Source of the DNA: Theristus sp. LFF4_11
Taxonomy: Eukaryota > Nematoda > Chromadorea > Monhysterida > Xyalidae
Reading direction: 5' to 3'
DNA length: 64,000 nucleotides
Assembly (NCBI GenBank): GCA_030248135.1
Contig: JASANC010002606.1
Span: 1-64,000 of the forward strand
Position numbers and translations under genes: made by a program. The notes below the pieces were generated by a model, which was not told the DNA's origin, searched no databases, and saw only the letters and a program-made list of their open reading frames with translations. Of the stretch, positions 21,002-33,702 are shown piece by piece (the first letter of the stretch is position 1; every line of letters begins with the position of its first letter).

Positions 21002-22390
21002 TGAGTTGCTCACGGAAGGCTTTCCATAGCTCCGCCTCCAGCTCTGACACAACCGAACACCGCGACCACGTGACCCAGTCACCGCAGTGTCATCATCACA
21101 GTCCCCGACCCATTGACAGGGGACACGGTTGCTGATGCTGACACCGACCACATGGCACCGTTGAACAAGCGTGCTGACTGCAGAACTCGAGAGTAGGGAC
21201 CAGAGACGCCCGGCACGCTTCAAACCCTCTAGGCACGTCAAGCCCAAAACAACCATTGAAAGCTGCGCACCACTCCGCTTCGAGTCCAAACCACTGTCCT
21301 GCCAAAGAGGGTTGTCCGGTGGCCGACTACGTTTTCTCAGCATGCAGTAACTTGAAATGTTGAAAGCCTGCGTTTTTATTCCCCTCCCCTTCTAAAAATC
21401 ATCTCCAAACAGTCCGGCATGGCGCTGGGACATGAACTGTCTGCGAGAGACGTTTCTTCAATGTTTCTTCCTTCCTCTCCGGTAAAAACTTTTTTGTACA
21501 CAGCGAATAAAGTTGAACTAAAGATGGCTGCTACATGGCACGTGCAATGTGCAATGAAATATTTACAAAGTATGAAAACAATGAACACAGAAAAGGAAAA
21601 ACACGACAATCGACAACAACAACAAAAAATGCATGCACTTCTCAAATAGCAACGCAACAAACGAGACAAATACAACCGAGTAGCAGCCAGTTTCGGTTCA
21701 ATCAAATCGCTGTTTTTGATTTTTTGTCTTGGCCTTTGTGATCTGGAGAAACACAAAAGAGATGTCTCTGGCAGGCAGTTCACATGCCGTCCTGTTTGAC
21801 CCCTGAAATTCGATTTTTGCCCCACTGCATGGTGAGAAAGTAGCGTTCCGCCGGGCCCAATGTGACACGGCAGCGGGGAGCGAGTGACGGAGCAGACTAT
21901 AACAGCTGCGCCGGATGGGAAGGGCAGAGACGGCCACGTTGAGGGTCATCCACACGCCTTCACCCTCGGTGTAATCTCCCGCCGCGCCGCAGTCAACGCC
22001 GCTTGCCCAGGGCACCATGCAGCCGATGACCAACATCAGCAGCCATGACCTCTGTATTTGGTCAAAGCTGCTGATGATGACACCACGCCCAGCGCTGTGG
22101 CTGGTGCGCGTCGTCATCAAGTGCACGGTCATGGCAGAATGGGGCAAGAACGGCGAAAAAAGTGAGCAACTGAAAATTTTCGGGGCTTGCGCCAGCGCTT
22201 TATGGCAAACCGCGGACCAATCTGAGTGTGCTACGTCAATTTGACCAATCACCGAGTGCCACCGCTGCAAAAAAGAAGCAAAAAGAAATTTCTTAATTCA
22301 AAAATAACTGATTCTCTCGCCACTACAGTTGCTTGAAAGCTAAAGGAAGCAAAATGTTATACTGTAACCAAAACCGGTTTCTTGGTTTAA

Positions 22391-22875
22391 AAAAATGGTG
22401 GGTTTTGTCATTTGCATGCATTTTCTTTCATTAAAATTGGGATTTTCACTTTTTTTGAACCTTAGAACCAACCAACCTTGTCATTTTTTTCAAATTCTAT
22501 TTCAGGCACCAACGCCCACACCCCGCATCTTAAACTTTCCTTTGCCGCCTTGCCGGTCAACCAATACCGACCCGACCCGACACCGAGTGAGTGGCAGCGC
22601 TTTTCAACAAAGCTTGAAAAACGCTGACGGACGGCTTTTGCCAAGTTCGTTTGTTTGCAACTCGAAGCTGTGTGTTGGAAAGAAGTTGTTTGTTTTTATA
22701 ATTTTGTTGTGTCGGTCTTCGTCGTCGACTCGATCCCGCTTCCGCCCGATCTGACTCGGTCGTTGTTTGTTGTTCGTTGTTAATTGTTGAACAAGAAGCT
22801 CAATATTTTGAGTGGATCGGATAAATACAGTGAACATAGACTATTCTTATTGCAATTGGTTCATTTTTATCAACT
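22391..22875 (+). other. Upstream region of the ataxin-2 gene
   Basis: The inverted-repeat arm ends at 22,390, only 485 bp before the ataxin-2 start codon. This stretch probably holds promoter and 5' UTR. It has no clear TATA box, and the GACCCGACCCGACACC repeat near 22,567 is the only distinctive sequence. The right boundary of the duplication therefore lies very close to this gene's promoter. Confidence 0.4.
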
Positions 22876-25800
22876 ATGCCGGGCGTTTATCAAAACAATC
22901 GAACGTATCCACGAGGAAATGATCTGAATAGTGAGGTTAGTTGCGGTGTGTGGTTCACTATTATTTGAGATCACCGACTGTCTGAACGAACGATCAATCG
23001 AAACATGTAAATATTTTGGTGGCGAGTATACACTGTATACTGCGAACTACACAGTAAACTGCCTGAGTAATTATGTGCCGCCAATGTTTGTTTAAATTTA
23101 GGCGCACGGAATCTACCGTGATCAAACGTTGGCGCATTTGTCTGCGTTATTGCTGGTTTGTTTGATTTGCTTTTCAAGGAGCCTTCTGTTGATTTGCTAG
23201 CAATCATTGAAACCAAATTAAAGAAACTGATCATTGGTGGACACGGTTGTTTACGATGGAGTGGTGGGACGGGAAGGAAGAAGCTGTTGAGAGAAATGAC
23301 TGAGATAAGACGTTCAAAAAACAGGGTTCATTCAACGTTGAGAGAAACGAAAGAAACGAAAAACTCATTGTTCAGGGTCACAGTGTCACACTGACGACCC
23401 AGGATGGACGCACGTATTCGGGTGTCTTTACAAGTGTCTCGCCGGAGGTGTGTTTTGTATTTGTTGCACACTTTTTGTTTCACACAAAAATTATTTAAAA
23501 AGTTAAAATGGTTTTAAAATAACAATATAAAATAATGCTGCAGTCATGAAACAACATTCAGGGACCACGTAGCTATGTTTTAACACAGCTACGCGTCACT
23601 AAATATTGCATCATGAATGCCGCTTCATGAATCCTATTTTATTGCTGTTTGGCCATTTCATTGCATGCAGCAGTGTGAATCTGAGTCACTGCTGTTGGCA
23701 CCCTGTTTTCTTTCAGTTCGACGTTGCACTGTCTCTGGCGCACGAAATCAACGCGTCCGATGCGAGTCCGCTGGTGTGTCCGAGTGTGGAGCAGGTCATT
23801 CAGAAGCTGGTCATTGATGCCGACCACATTGTCATGATCAAGGGCGCCCCTGATCTTGAAATACCAAAAGGTTGGCGCTGCTCCTCTCATTGTTGCTCGT
23901 TGCAATCATTTTGCGTTCCGTAACAGAGCTAACCGAGCGGGCAAAACAAGTTTAGAAGCACCAAGTTGCCTCACAGCAACTACTTGTATTCTTTTTTTGC
24001 GAGTTTCAGTGCACAGCTTCGCAACGGATGCTGAGATCAGCGGCGCAAACGGCGAGCAAAGTGCGACGCATGAGCTCGAGCCGTGGCAGGCTGACTCGGA
24101 CGACGACGAGCTCTCGGAATCGGTGGAGCGGGCACACGTGCTCGACGACAATGTTCGATTCTGTGATTGCTTGCTTGTAGTAGGCTGTCGTTTTAGTGCA
24201 CCGTTGCAGCTGAGGCCACTGCTGTTTCACTCTGATCAACAGTTGACATTGCCGAGGCTGCAGTGAAAGCGCCGCTTGTGTTGCAGATCTCATGGACGCC
24301 TGAGCGAATGTTCAATGCGAACGCGCATCGAGTGCAGTCCACGTACGACGACAGCATGTCGCAATACTCAACGTTCGTCAGCACGCTGTGTTTTCGTTTT
24401 GTTGTGGTGTGCGCGGCGCAAACTGGCAACTACACCGTCGGTGCACGTCACTGCGGTTGCATTCCGTAGGCGACTCGAATTTGCCTGACGAGCCCGACTC
24501 TTCGTTTACCGGGATAACCGGCATAACCCGCAGATCTGTCGAGCGCGCGCGGTTTCAGTTTGCAGTCCATCAAGGCAAAACACTTCACTTTTACGCATTT
24601 ACGCGCCAAACCGAAATAGCACGTCAGTTTTCGTGGCACTGCCACTGTGGTAGTGAGCGTTGTCGTGTTTTCGTTTGCAGCGTGCACCCGGACACGAACG
24701 CGTCTGCAGAGAAGCACCAGTGGGCGGAGCGTATTGCGCGCGAGATCAGCGAGTCGCAGGAGTCACGGCGTAACGCTGAGCTCGAGAACGACGACGAGGA
24801 GCGCAATTTGACCGGCGAGTCGACGGCGGCGCACGCGGACGCTGCTGCACCAGCCGCCAGCTCCGCCTCCGCTGACGCACAGCAGCAGCAGCAGTTCCAG
24901 GCGGTGCCACCGGCGCGATATCGGTAAAGATGGCACGGAGTTGCAAATGTAGTCTTGAGTGTACTGTCCATTTTGCATAATGGAAAATTTGGTCACAAGC
25001 TTTGCCGCTGAAAAGTTGTCGTTTTGCGATTTGATGAAAAGTTGTCGTTTTGCGATTTGATGAAAAGTTGTCGTTTTGCGATTTGACTGCTGCCATGTAA
25101 ACAGACAACCGCACTTTCACAACTCGGATATTCATGCGAATCTACAACGTCTGAATCGCACAGTTTCTGCGTTGCTGATTGTTCGCACTTTCCAGTGGGC
25201 ACATTTCGGGTGGCATGCGTGGTCGTGGTGGCATGGAGCGTGGCCGTGGTGGACCGGGAGGTGCAGGGATGCGTGGCGGTCGTGGGGCGCGTGGTGGGGC
25301 GCCGATGGCTGCTGCTGCGCCTGCTCAACGCCATCAACATGCTCAATCAGCGCGCTACAACACTGCCGACCGACACCATGGGGCGCCCGAGTTCAATGGT
25401 GCGTGTTGCTGACGGCAACACGGTTGTGTTTCGTCTGTTAGCTTTTTCAGAGGTCTGCGATTCATTGCACGCACAGATTGGAAACCAGTTTTATGCTTGC
25501 CGCGGGACGGCTGGAATGGAATATAAATTGCTGAAATACGACAGAGTCTCTTAACAATTTTGAACAGCCGCACGAAGCATGAAAGATTTCTTTTTTACGT
25601 CTGCACTGAATCGCAGAACCAAAAGAACAACTAACAAGCTGTCTAAGCAAGCAAACAGTAAGGACGAAACGCGTTCGCTTCAGCATGGACGGCACTGCGG
25701 ACAGCGAACGCAGCGGCCGGTTTGCCGCAACGACAACAACAGCAGGTTGCTTGCATCAACGAGCGTGACCGCGAGCAGGCGCACAGGCGCTCGGGTGCCA

Positions 25801-28800
25801 GCGACACATCCCCTCAGAGCAGTCCTGCTCTGCCAAGCAACACGCAACAACAGACTAGACAAAGTACGTGCGTGCGCCTGACGATTCGCTCAATTATGTG
25901 TACAGTCTATCACGCTAATATATGCAACTCGCTGATTGGTCGGCTCCTCACGCTCCGCACCCTGGGAACGGGATTCAGAAAAAATCATGTTTTTCATTGT
26001 TCAACGGTTTGTTTTCATTTATTTCATGCCGAAAAAACATTCTAAATAAAAAACTACAAAATTCCAAACGTTTGAATTGGTAAAAAATTAGTAAACTGAA
26101 GTTTTTTTGGTTGATTGACGGCGACGACGTCGTCGAGAATTTTTGCTTTCAAACGTACCGCTGGCCGCTGCTGCGTGTTCAAAACAAATTTAAAACAAAC
26201 AAACAAAATAACAAAACTTGCTTCCAACGATTTCGACAGTTTTCATCCCGCTTTTAACAATTGATTCATTGGGTGCGCCATGTCCATTCATTGTTGTTCA
26301 AAGATTGTTCACATTGTCAATAAATACTGTCACCTGCTGCGTTCTTCTTCTCTGTGCTTCGGACACACAGTAGCGGCCAGCGGCGGCACGCTCTTTTCAT
26401 GCCTAAAGGCAAAAACTAAACCAAAAACCATAGACGACGTCGTCGCAGTCAATCAACCAAAAAAAGACATTTTTTGACATTGTGACCAATGCAAATTTTT
26501 GGAATTTGGTAGGTTTTTATTTAGAATGTTTTTTCGGCATGAAATAAATGAAAACAAACCGTTGAACAATGAAAAACATGATTTTTTCTGAATCCCGTTC
26601 CCAGGGTGCGGAGCGTGAGGAGCCGACCAATCAGCGAGTTGCATATATTAGCGTGATAGACTGTATGCGCGAACTCTACATTATAGGCAGTCAGCTGATT
26701 GGTTGGCGATCACGTGATGCATGCTTTCTGTGCAGGGGCTACGGGGAATTAACACCATGGTCCATTCCCCGTACGGGGATTTAGCACCATGGGTAAATCC
26801 CCATACGGGGAAATAAAAACACGGGGAAATAAAATCGTGACACAGGCATGTTGTTGTTGTTTGTTGCCCCCTTTTTATCCTTACCCAACGCCCTTGGGGA
26901 AAGGCATTGTCGCAATTTTTTTATTGTCCACCACATGGGCTGCGACGTTGGAAGCAGTTTTTCTGCTATGGAAGTGGGCGTTGGGCAAGCTGCGCTGGTA
27001 TGCATGGGCGCGATGTCATTGAGTTCCTCGCCACCGGAACAGCAATCTTGTGAATCAAGAAAGCCGACGTTTATGCTGCCGAACCATTAAGCCCCACGCA
27101 ACCCGGGGCAGCCGAGTGGTCACGAGCGGATTCGAACCCGGGCCTTCCGATTGGAAGTCCCAAGTGCTATCCACTCAGCCACTCAGCCGGCGTGACACAG
27201 GCATTGCGGTGGGGGGGGGGCGGAGTTTGGTTTGCACAGATGCATGCATTACCCGATCACCTATAATTTAGAGTTCGACTGTAGCTTTGTTTCAGCTTTG
27301 AGGGAATATGATATGCTTTCATGGTTGCAGCATCATACGAATCTCTGGCCAAAGCAGCCGGTGCAGCCCCGCCCACAGCCACAGCAGCACCCACGGCCAC
27401 CAAAGCATCGCCATCGGCATCAGCTCGTGCATCGCATGCGCCACCGCAACAACAACAACAACCGACTGCACATCACCATCAAGCACAACCGTCAGCAGCA
27501 TCAACAGTGTGCGCACAGTCGCCAGCAGCGCGCTCACACGAGCACGGGCACACGCATGCGGCAGCACGTGTGTCGGCGGCTGCACCACACACAGCGACTG
27601 CGACTGCAACTGCGCCCGCTGCCGCCTCTGCCACGGGCGTGCGGCCGCCCAATGCTGCTGCACCCGCTCAAAAGGACAAAGTCTCGAGCGCTCTGAAACA
27701 ATTTCAGAAGAATTTCAACCTGGATCTGGTGCCTGGTGGCGAGCACAACAACAACAACAGCAGCAACTCGAGCAACGCAGCGCGCGGCGCACCTCCGCCG
27801 AACGCGTGGCGCAAACCGCCGACCATTCGGCCGGATCCGCCGCACTCGCATGTTGCAGCCGGCAGTAAGTGGCCGATTGACAGTGGCAGCGAGTTTGCAA
27901 AAGAGAACAATGAAAACAAGTTTTGTTGAATGCTTCAGTGGGTGCAATGGGCGCGAGCACGCCAGCAGCTGCGATGCCAGTGCCATCGAAAGCGCCACCA
28001 CCTACGTGTGCGCCACCAGATCTGACGGGCATGCAGCCGCCGCCACCACAGACGCAGCCACCACCCCAAATACAACAACAGCAGCGGGTGCCTGCTGGCA
28101 TTCCAAATGGTGCATTGTGTAATGTGACTGCTTAGATGTTGACATGTTGGTCATGATCAGATTAGAATGTTTTGCAGTGTCACAAATGTCTGTGCCACCG
28201 CCGCTGCCAGCATGCACGAACAACGCCAGCGGCAGTGTCACCGTGGCGCCGCCGAGTAGCAGCAGCAAGCAGCAGTCGCCACCTTTGCCGCCGACGAACG
28301 TGCCGCCGCCACCACAGAGCGTCGTCAGCGCAGGCCCGTTGACGCCTCGAACGAGTGCGTCCGTGGCACCGAGCGTGTCACCCCCTGCGGCGAACACTGT
28401 CGCTGCTGCGAGCACGCCGGTCGCTGCACCGCACACGTTCACGGCGCCACCAGCAAACACCGAAACACCGGAGTCCGCCACCAAAACGTTCGTGTTGTGT
28501 TTCGCGTGGTTTTTTGTCAGCACTTGTTTGCTAAATTTGTTGCCATGCCATCACTTCAGTGATTTCAAATTCAACCCGAACGCACCCGAGTTCACGCCGC
28601 GCCTGGGCACGCAGCCGACGACGCCTGGCACGCCGAGTGCAGTGCCGGCACAGGTGAGCATGTGCATGATGAGCGCGTCTTACGTGCAGTGTGTGCATTG
28701 CTCTCTCTCTCTGCCCCTCAGACCCCGTCGCAGCAGCCGCCGCTGATGATGCAACTGCCCGGCACGGCCGCTGCGCAAGGTGTCCCGATGCACATGTTGC

Positions 28801-31800
28801 CCTCGTATGCACCTTCACCGGGCCCCACAGGCGCAGTCAACGCAACGCCCTACCAAATGGCGAATGTGCCGAGTCAGTACACTGCGGCCGCAGCACAGCC
28901 TGCAAACACATACCCTGGTTGGTTGGCACGCACTTTGTGTAGCCTGTTCATTTCACGTTCACCCAAACTGTGCAGTCGAATTGGGAGTCATCGGCAGGCA
29001 GGTGATTCGCTGCTTTTGAACCGGGCTCACTGTCAGTCAGCTCGCTGCAGCCAATCAACATGCCGGATTACACTATGCAAGTATGCACCAATTGCAGTAC
29101 TGTTTTCAAGTGTCTGCTTGTGTTTTCCAGCGGCTCCCCAGCCTGTGTCTGTGTCGATGCCAACGTCAATCAACACACAGACCGGTGCCCCACAGTACAC
29201 ACTGCCATACGGGTCGCAGCCACCGCCTGTGTTCATACGCACTCAGCAACCGATGCGACAGACGAGACGTGCGTTCACTGAGCATTGCAAAAACGCAACT
29301 GATCTACTGCTCTGTTTCACTTGCACTGTTTCAGCGGGTGCCAACGGTCACAACGGCAGTGGCGTGGCAGGTGTGCAGCAAGCTCAACCAGGCGCACAAC
29401 AGACAGCAGGCGTCGCACCAGCCATGTCTGCACAGCAACAACAGCAGCCGTCGAGTCAACCGCAGATGTTGATCGGTGCGCCGGTGACCATGAGCAACGT
29501 TCAACATCAACAGCAACAACAACTGCAGCAGCAACAACACCCGCAGCAACAGTTCTACGCACAAGCGCAGCACAGCACGCCGGTGTACATGCACGCCGCA
29601 GCGCAACAACAGGCGCAGGCAACGAGTCAACAGCATGCGCAGATGGTCTCCTCAGCGGACTATGCGCAGTTGCACCAGCAGCAGGTAATGCTGCCACAAA
29701 GCAGTCTCAGTCACCTGTTGAGCCTCTAATGGTATTTCGTGTTTGCTGCTGCTGCTCGTTTCACAGTGTGCAACGTGTTGCAGCGTGCACATTTCACGAC
29801 GCCCATGGTCAGCGCTCACCATTTCGTGCATCACACGCCCGTCGTGTCTGCCGTCAGTGCGTCTGGTGCACCGACGATCACCTATGGTACGATGGGTAGC
29901 TCAATGTACAATCGCACCTACGAAATTTTCATACCTTGTCACTTTTCACATCAGTCTAACAATTTGTCAGTAGCTTTAACCGTAACTACCATATCCTAAC
30001 AAGCGGCTAAAAAGTTACTGTATGGTTCACTGTACTGATATTTTAGCGACACGTGGAGGCTGTTTTGTGATGTAATAATTTTATTCAAAATTTTGAATGT
30101 GAAAATGAAGAAATTTGAAAACACTCAAATAATGAAATTCAAAATTTGTTTAGTTTCGCCGCTAAAGTAATAAATTTCATAAGCTCATTTTTCTATAACA
30201 AATATCTACAGCTCTTCTTTTGTCATTAATTCCACACTTTCGTTGGGCAAATTATTGTGTTCGATAAGCACCATAATGGGCGTTCACTGCGGGGTGAGCT
30301 GGTGTGCAGGGGTTGATACAAAGTTGTTTATAAAAATTTTAAATTATTTTTTAGTAATGCACTTACATTTCAGAGAACGTAACTTCAGTGGGTGTCAAAA
30401 GGCGATTTTTTTGAAAACCAACATTTTGTATATTTCCAAGCATTTGGAATGCACGTTTAAAATAAAATTTTATCAATTTCTCTAGCTACATGTTGCCAGT
30501 GGTTGAGTGCACGGCATCATCATCGACATTGTCAACCTAATCTGTGATCACGTTTCGTGTCGCCGTGGTTCATTGTAACAGTGCTGATGTTCTGTTCTGC
30601 ACAGGCGTCGGCATGCTGCCGTCCGTGAGTATCGCGGGCGCAGGCCACCCGGGCATGCCTCATGTCAGCACGTGCAACGTGATGTCAATGCAGCAGCAAC
30701 AGGTGCGCACGCAGCCTGCTCGCATTCCATCTTCATGCTTACTTATAGTTAATGATGGGTGATTATCGTAATTATTATGTGTAATTAGCTGTAATTGAGT
30801 GTGATTCTGCTATATAACGTGATCTTTTCTCTGTAATCTTGGTTGTTCTCCGGTCCAGTAAATCGCCACTCTCGCTACTTGAAGTGGTGAGCCCGCCGTT
30901 GAGCGTGGCACGCAGGCGGTCATCATGACCGGCCTTCTGTGGTCGTCTGCTGCTATTTATTGTCGTGTTTACCCTGTTTGGGCACGATTTGTTTTGTCGC
31001 TTTATGCCGTGGAAGGCGCGACTTTGTCCCGTATGGCCTGTTATGGTTTTGTCGCTGACCCGCGAGATGGCAGCGCATGCAGTAAGTCGAGCAATTACGG
31101 AGGAAATGGCTCGCAGCATCTGGGACGTTGGATGGACGAGAAGGAGACAACCGTTCGCGCAGCAGAGTTTGGCGTATCAACAGCGCAGCGACCAGCAGTC
31201 AGTTATCCGGCCGAGGATGTGCCGAGAGATGAACGTCAGCCAATGGGCGATGACGCGTCGCGAGGACTGCGACGAGGCCAAGGTGCCGAATTTCACGTGC
31301 TTCTGGCTGCCGACGAGCGCCGAGCATTGAGTTGTGATGTGATGATAGGAGCGTTTCCGGCCGAGCGTGTGCCGAGGATGGAGATGTGACGTCGTGGGAC
31401 GTAGTGCCGTTGAACGCCGTATGAGACAGAGCGCAAATGATTTGTGATTTGAAATAGAGGGATTTCATGATTTGGCTTCTCCCTCTCTTTCTTCGTTAAT
31501 GGGGGAGAAGTTAATGATGGGTGATTATCGTAATTATTATGTGTAATTAGCTGTAATTGAGTGTGATTCTGCTATATAACGTGATCTTTTCTCTGTAATC
31601 TTGGTTGTTCTCCGGTCCAGTAAATCGCCACTCTCGCTACTTGAAGTTTATCATCAGCTGTAGTTGGTGAACGCACGCTGTGTCACACAGTGATGTTGCA
31701 CACGCATACCACGATGATACAGCACCGCGCATGTCATCATATGTGTGCGTGCGTGCGTGTCTGATGGCACTATGCAGCTGCAACTACAGTCGCACTAAAT

Positions 31801-33572
31801 TATAGGGAATCAATCAGCTGATTGGTTGATGATCACGTGGTGCATGCTTTCTGTGCAGAAATTGCTGTGGGGGCGGAGTTTGGTTTGCACAGAAAGCATG
31901 CATGCACGTGATCACCAACGACGACGCTGGTCTCCTGAAATTTAGAGTTTGACTGTACATCTACTGTGTTTGTGTCGTGAGCAGAGTGCAGTGTCTGAAG
32001 ACGGGCATTTTGCCGCTGTGAGTTTTGTGTGCACACACATGCGCGTGTTGCTGCACTGCAGACGGCGTATCAAGTGAGCAACGCAGCACAGCAGCAGATG
32101 CAGCAGCAACAAAGCGCCATGTCCAGTGGCGGCACCACCAACGGCAACAGCAACAACGCCAGCCAGTCTGCCACGCCCGCACCGGCACAGCATGCCACGC
32201 CGAGTCCTGCGTTCACGCCGCAGTCGCCGCAGATTGCCACTGGTGCCGCGAACATGTACATGACCGCACCAAACGTAAGAGGCACACTCTCGCCAATGAA
32301 ACATGCTCACCATTGACGTTTTATTAACGTGCGCGTTGACGTGCAAAGAACCGGCCAGACCAACAATGCTGAATTGCTGTGGCAGGCTTGTTTATTTCGG
32401 TTGTTTGTTTCTGACGGTAATCGTGTTTCTTTGCAGATGGTGATGATGTACCCGGGCGCAGCTGGCTTTCCATACGCGGTGATGCCTCAGTTCGGTGCAC
32501 CGTCGGCTGGCGTTGGCCAACACCCGGTTGGTTGCAGTTATCAGTTGTCAACAGCGGTAAGGGCCAGCTCATAGTGTCCAATGCTGACGTGCGTGTAACA
32601 CGAGACCTGGTCTGATGGTGACCTGCTTTCCCGTATTAGCGTGCTTCCATGGACGTGAAGCGCCACTCATGGCACGTGCAGCGCTGGTGTCACGTGCGCC
32701 ACAGAATAAGCAGGTCGCATGCTCACGTGCGTCAGTGAAGCGTGCGCGAGCGCATCAATGGGCGTGTTGTATGAAGCGGTGTTGCTGAGCCGATTCACCA
32801 GATCGATCGTGTTGCATTGCAGGTTGTGCTGGCATCGAACACGCACGCGCACCCGTCGGCTGCAACCGGCAGCTACCCGAGCGCTGACGGCTCGCATCCG
32901 GGCGCAGCGATGTCGTTCGCGCCACCTGCTCTGCACAACGCACACGGTAGATGAAACGCAGCGTTGCTTGCTGCACTGCTCTGGTGCACTTGTGAAGTCA
33001 TTTGAGCTGTGAACCAGACGCTGTCACCTGGTTGGCTGCGTCTCAAGTGCACTCACTGATTGGTCGAACGAACGAGCTCGATGCAGCCAATCATCGAATG
33101 CACGAGGATTTCAGTGGCACGTGTTTCACAGTGTGCGTGTTGCGCTGTCTTTGCAAGCACACCACCGAGCACCAGTGTTTGTGTGACTGTGCAGGCGGCC
33201 AGTTCGGCCAGGCGCCCGTGATGCACACGATCGGCGTGCGCCCGAGCATCCCGCAGTCAGCGCCGTCACCCTTCATCAACACCTCCGTCGTCGTCAATCC
33301 AGCCAGTACGTTGCTGCACTCGCACGCTGATTCGTTGCTGCGCTAACAGGCAGCCAATCAGTGTGCTGTAGACCTGCGAATGTGTTTGTGAATGGCCACG
33401 CAGTGTGATTCACGCACATCAGTGCAATGAGCCGCTCTCCGGTTTGTGGGCGTGCTCCGTGGTACATTGCAACATCGCATGGCTCTGTTTATCTAGCTGC
33501 TTGAGTGATGCTTTGTGCTCAATCATGTAACATCAGGCTCTTCGTTTTGCAGCTCCACACAGTTCAAACTAA
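22876..33572 (+). CDS. ATXN2: Ataxin-2 homologue (RNA-binding translation regulator)
   Basis: Ataxin-2 is a cytoplasmic RNA-granule protein that binds poly(A)-binding protein. I can place 23 exons with matching phases: 22,876-22,935; 23,102-23,155; 23,376-23,447; 23,717-23,870; 24,010-24,152; 24,287-24,372; 24,681-24,923; 25,196-25,398; 25,684-25,863; 27,331-27,864; 27,939-28,109; 28,178-28,487; 28,560-28,653; 28,722-28,917; 29,131-29,268; 29,335-29,684; 29,784-29,886; 30,605-30,702; 32,062-32,274; 32,437-32,526; 32,823-32,946; 33,195-33,305; 33,553-33,572. They sum to 3,747 nt, giving 1,248 residues plus stop. Exons 2-4 give the Lsm-like fold (GHSVTLTTQDGRTYSGVF). Exons 5-7 give the LsmAD domain (HSFATDAEIS, WTPERMFNANAHRVQSTYDD). 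Exon 8 is an RGG box. Exon 13 is the PAM2 motif FKFNPNAPEFTPR (about residues 738-765). The rest is Pro/Gln/Ala-rich. The start is the first ATG, followed by a short exon as usual in the family. Confidence 0.95.
25903..26663. mobile_element. Foldback MITE in an ataxin-2 intron
   Basis: Inverted repeats of about 290 bp (25,903 to about 26,195 and about 26,375-26,663) begin CAGTCTATCACGCTAATATA. They flank a centre of about 180 bp and are bordered by TA on both sides (25,901-2, 26,664-5). No ORF. The arms contain GACGACGTCGTCG palindromes. Confidence 0.88.
26666..27281. mobile_element. Older pogo-like MITE disrupted by a SINE
   Basis: The outer ends match the short MITE at 31,787-31,955: AACTCTACATTATAGG on the left and the inverted AATTTAGAGTTCGACTG on the right. 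Inside are the same GATCACGTGATGCATGC and GGCGGAGTTTGGTTTGCACA blocks. The interior is enlarged by a palindromic CGGGGAATTAACACCATGG segment (26,740-26,830) and the SINE at 26,850-27,190. The foldback MITE abuts its left end. Confidence 0.75.
26850..27190 (-). mobile_element. tRNA-derived SINE with 14-bp target duplication
   Basis: On the minus strand it starts with a tRNA-Ser/Leu-like head (GCCGGCTGAGTGGCTGAGTG) and has a B box GGTTCGAATCC. It ends in a (CAA)n tail seen as TTGTTGTTGTTTG on the plus strand. It is flanked by perfect 14-bp copies of CGTGACACAGGCAT (26,836-26,849 and 27,191-27,204). Confidence 0.9.
30748..31646 (+). mobile_element. TRIM-type LTR element in an ataxin-2 intron
   Basis: Two direct repeats of about 137 bp (30,748-30,884 and 31,510-31,646), beginning GTTAATGATGGGTGATTATC and containing CTATATAAC, appear identical by eye. 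The first is followed by a primer-binding-site-like TGGTGAGCCCGCCG. The second is preceded by a purine tract AATGGGGGAGAAG. The interior is only about 625 bp. It has an open stretch (about 30,925-31,389) of no clear family and no pol domains. It sits between exons 18 and 19 in the same orientation as the gene. Confidence 0.88.
31787..31955. mobile_element. Short pogo-like MITE
   Basis: 169 bp with TIRs CAGTCGCACTAAATT and inverted AAATTTAGAGTTTGACTG, flanked by TA. The centre is near-palindromic (GATCACGTGGTGCATGC and inverted GCATGCACGTGATC). It is an undisturbed relative of 26,666-27,281. Confidence 0.8.
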
Positions 33573-33702
33573 TATGGACCAGAGTAGCAACAGTCGCACC
33601 GACAATTTCTACGTCTCAATCGCAGTCTGCAGTAAACCCCCCATCCTCCATCGAACGCAACGAATGCCGTAAGGCTTTTTCTGCGATCAATCGGCAATCA
33701 TA

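Larger units (their letters stand above)
15950..22390. repeat. Right arm of the inverted duplication, rearranged
   Basis: Read on the minus strand, this arm contains three blocks of left-arm sequence. Block A (22,390 to about 18,690) matches left 1-3,195. Block C (about 18,680-17,600) matches left 4,650-5,235, including a fuller version of two NELFA exons. Block B (about 17,575-15,955) matches left 2,965-4,610. The left 2,965-3,195 segment is therefore present twice here (18,700-18,960 and 17,340-17,575). The A/C junction falls in a GCATGC-rich stretch. The arm also carries a SINE insertion and a local tandem duplication that the left arm lacks. Confidence 0.9.

Noticed and set aside
24450..24560. 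Extra ataxin-2 exon (open stretch with GITGITRRS)
   Set aside because: The flanking exons (24,287-24,372 and 24,681-24,923) join in phase and match the LsmAD region directly; adding this block is unnecessary.
27103..27190. tRNA-Ser/Leu-like gene on the minus strand
   Set aside because: Part of a 341-bp insert with a 14-bp target duplication and a CAA tail, so a tRNA-derived SINE, not a tRNA gene.
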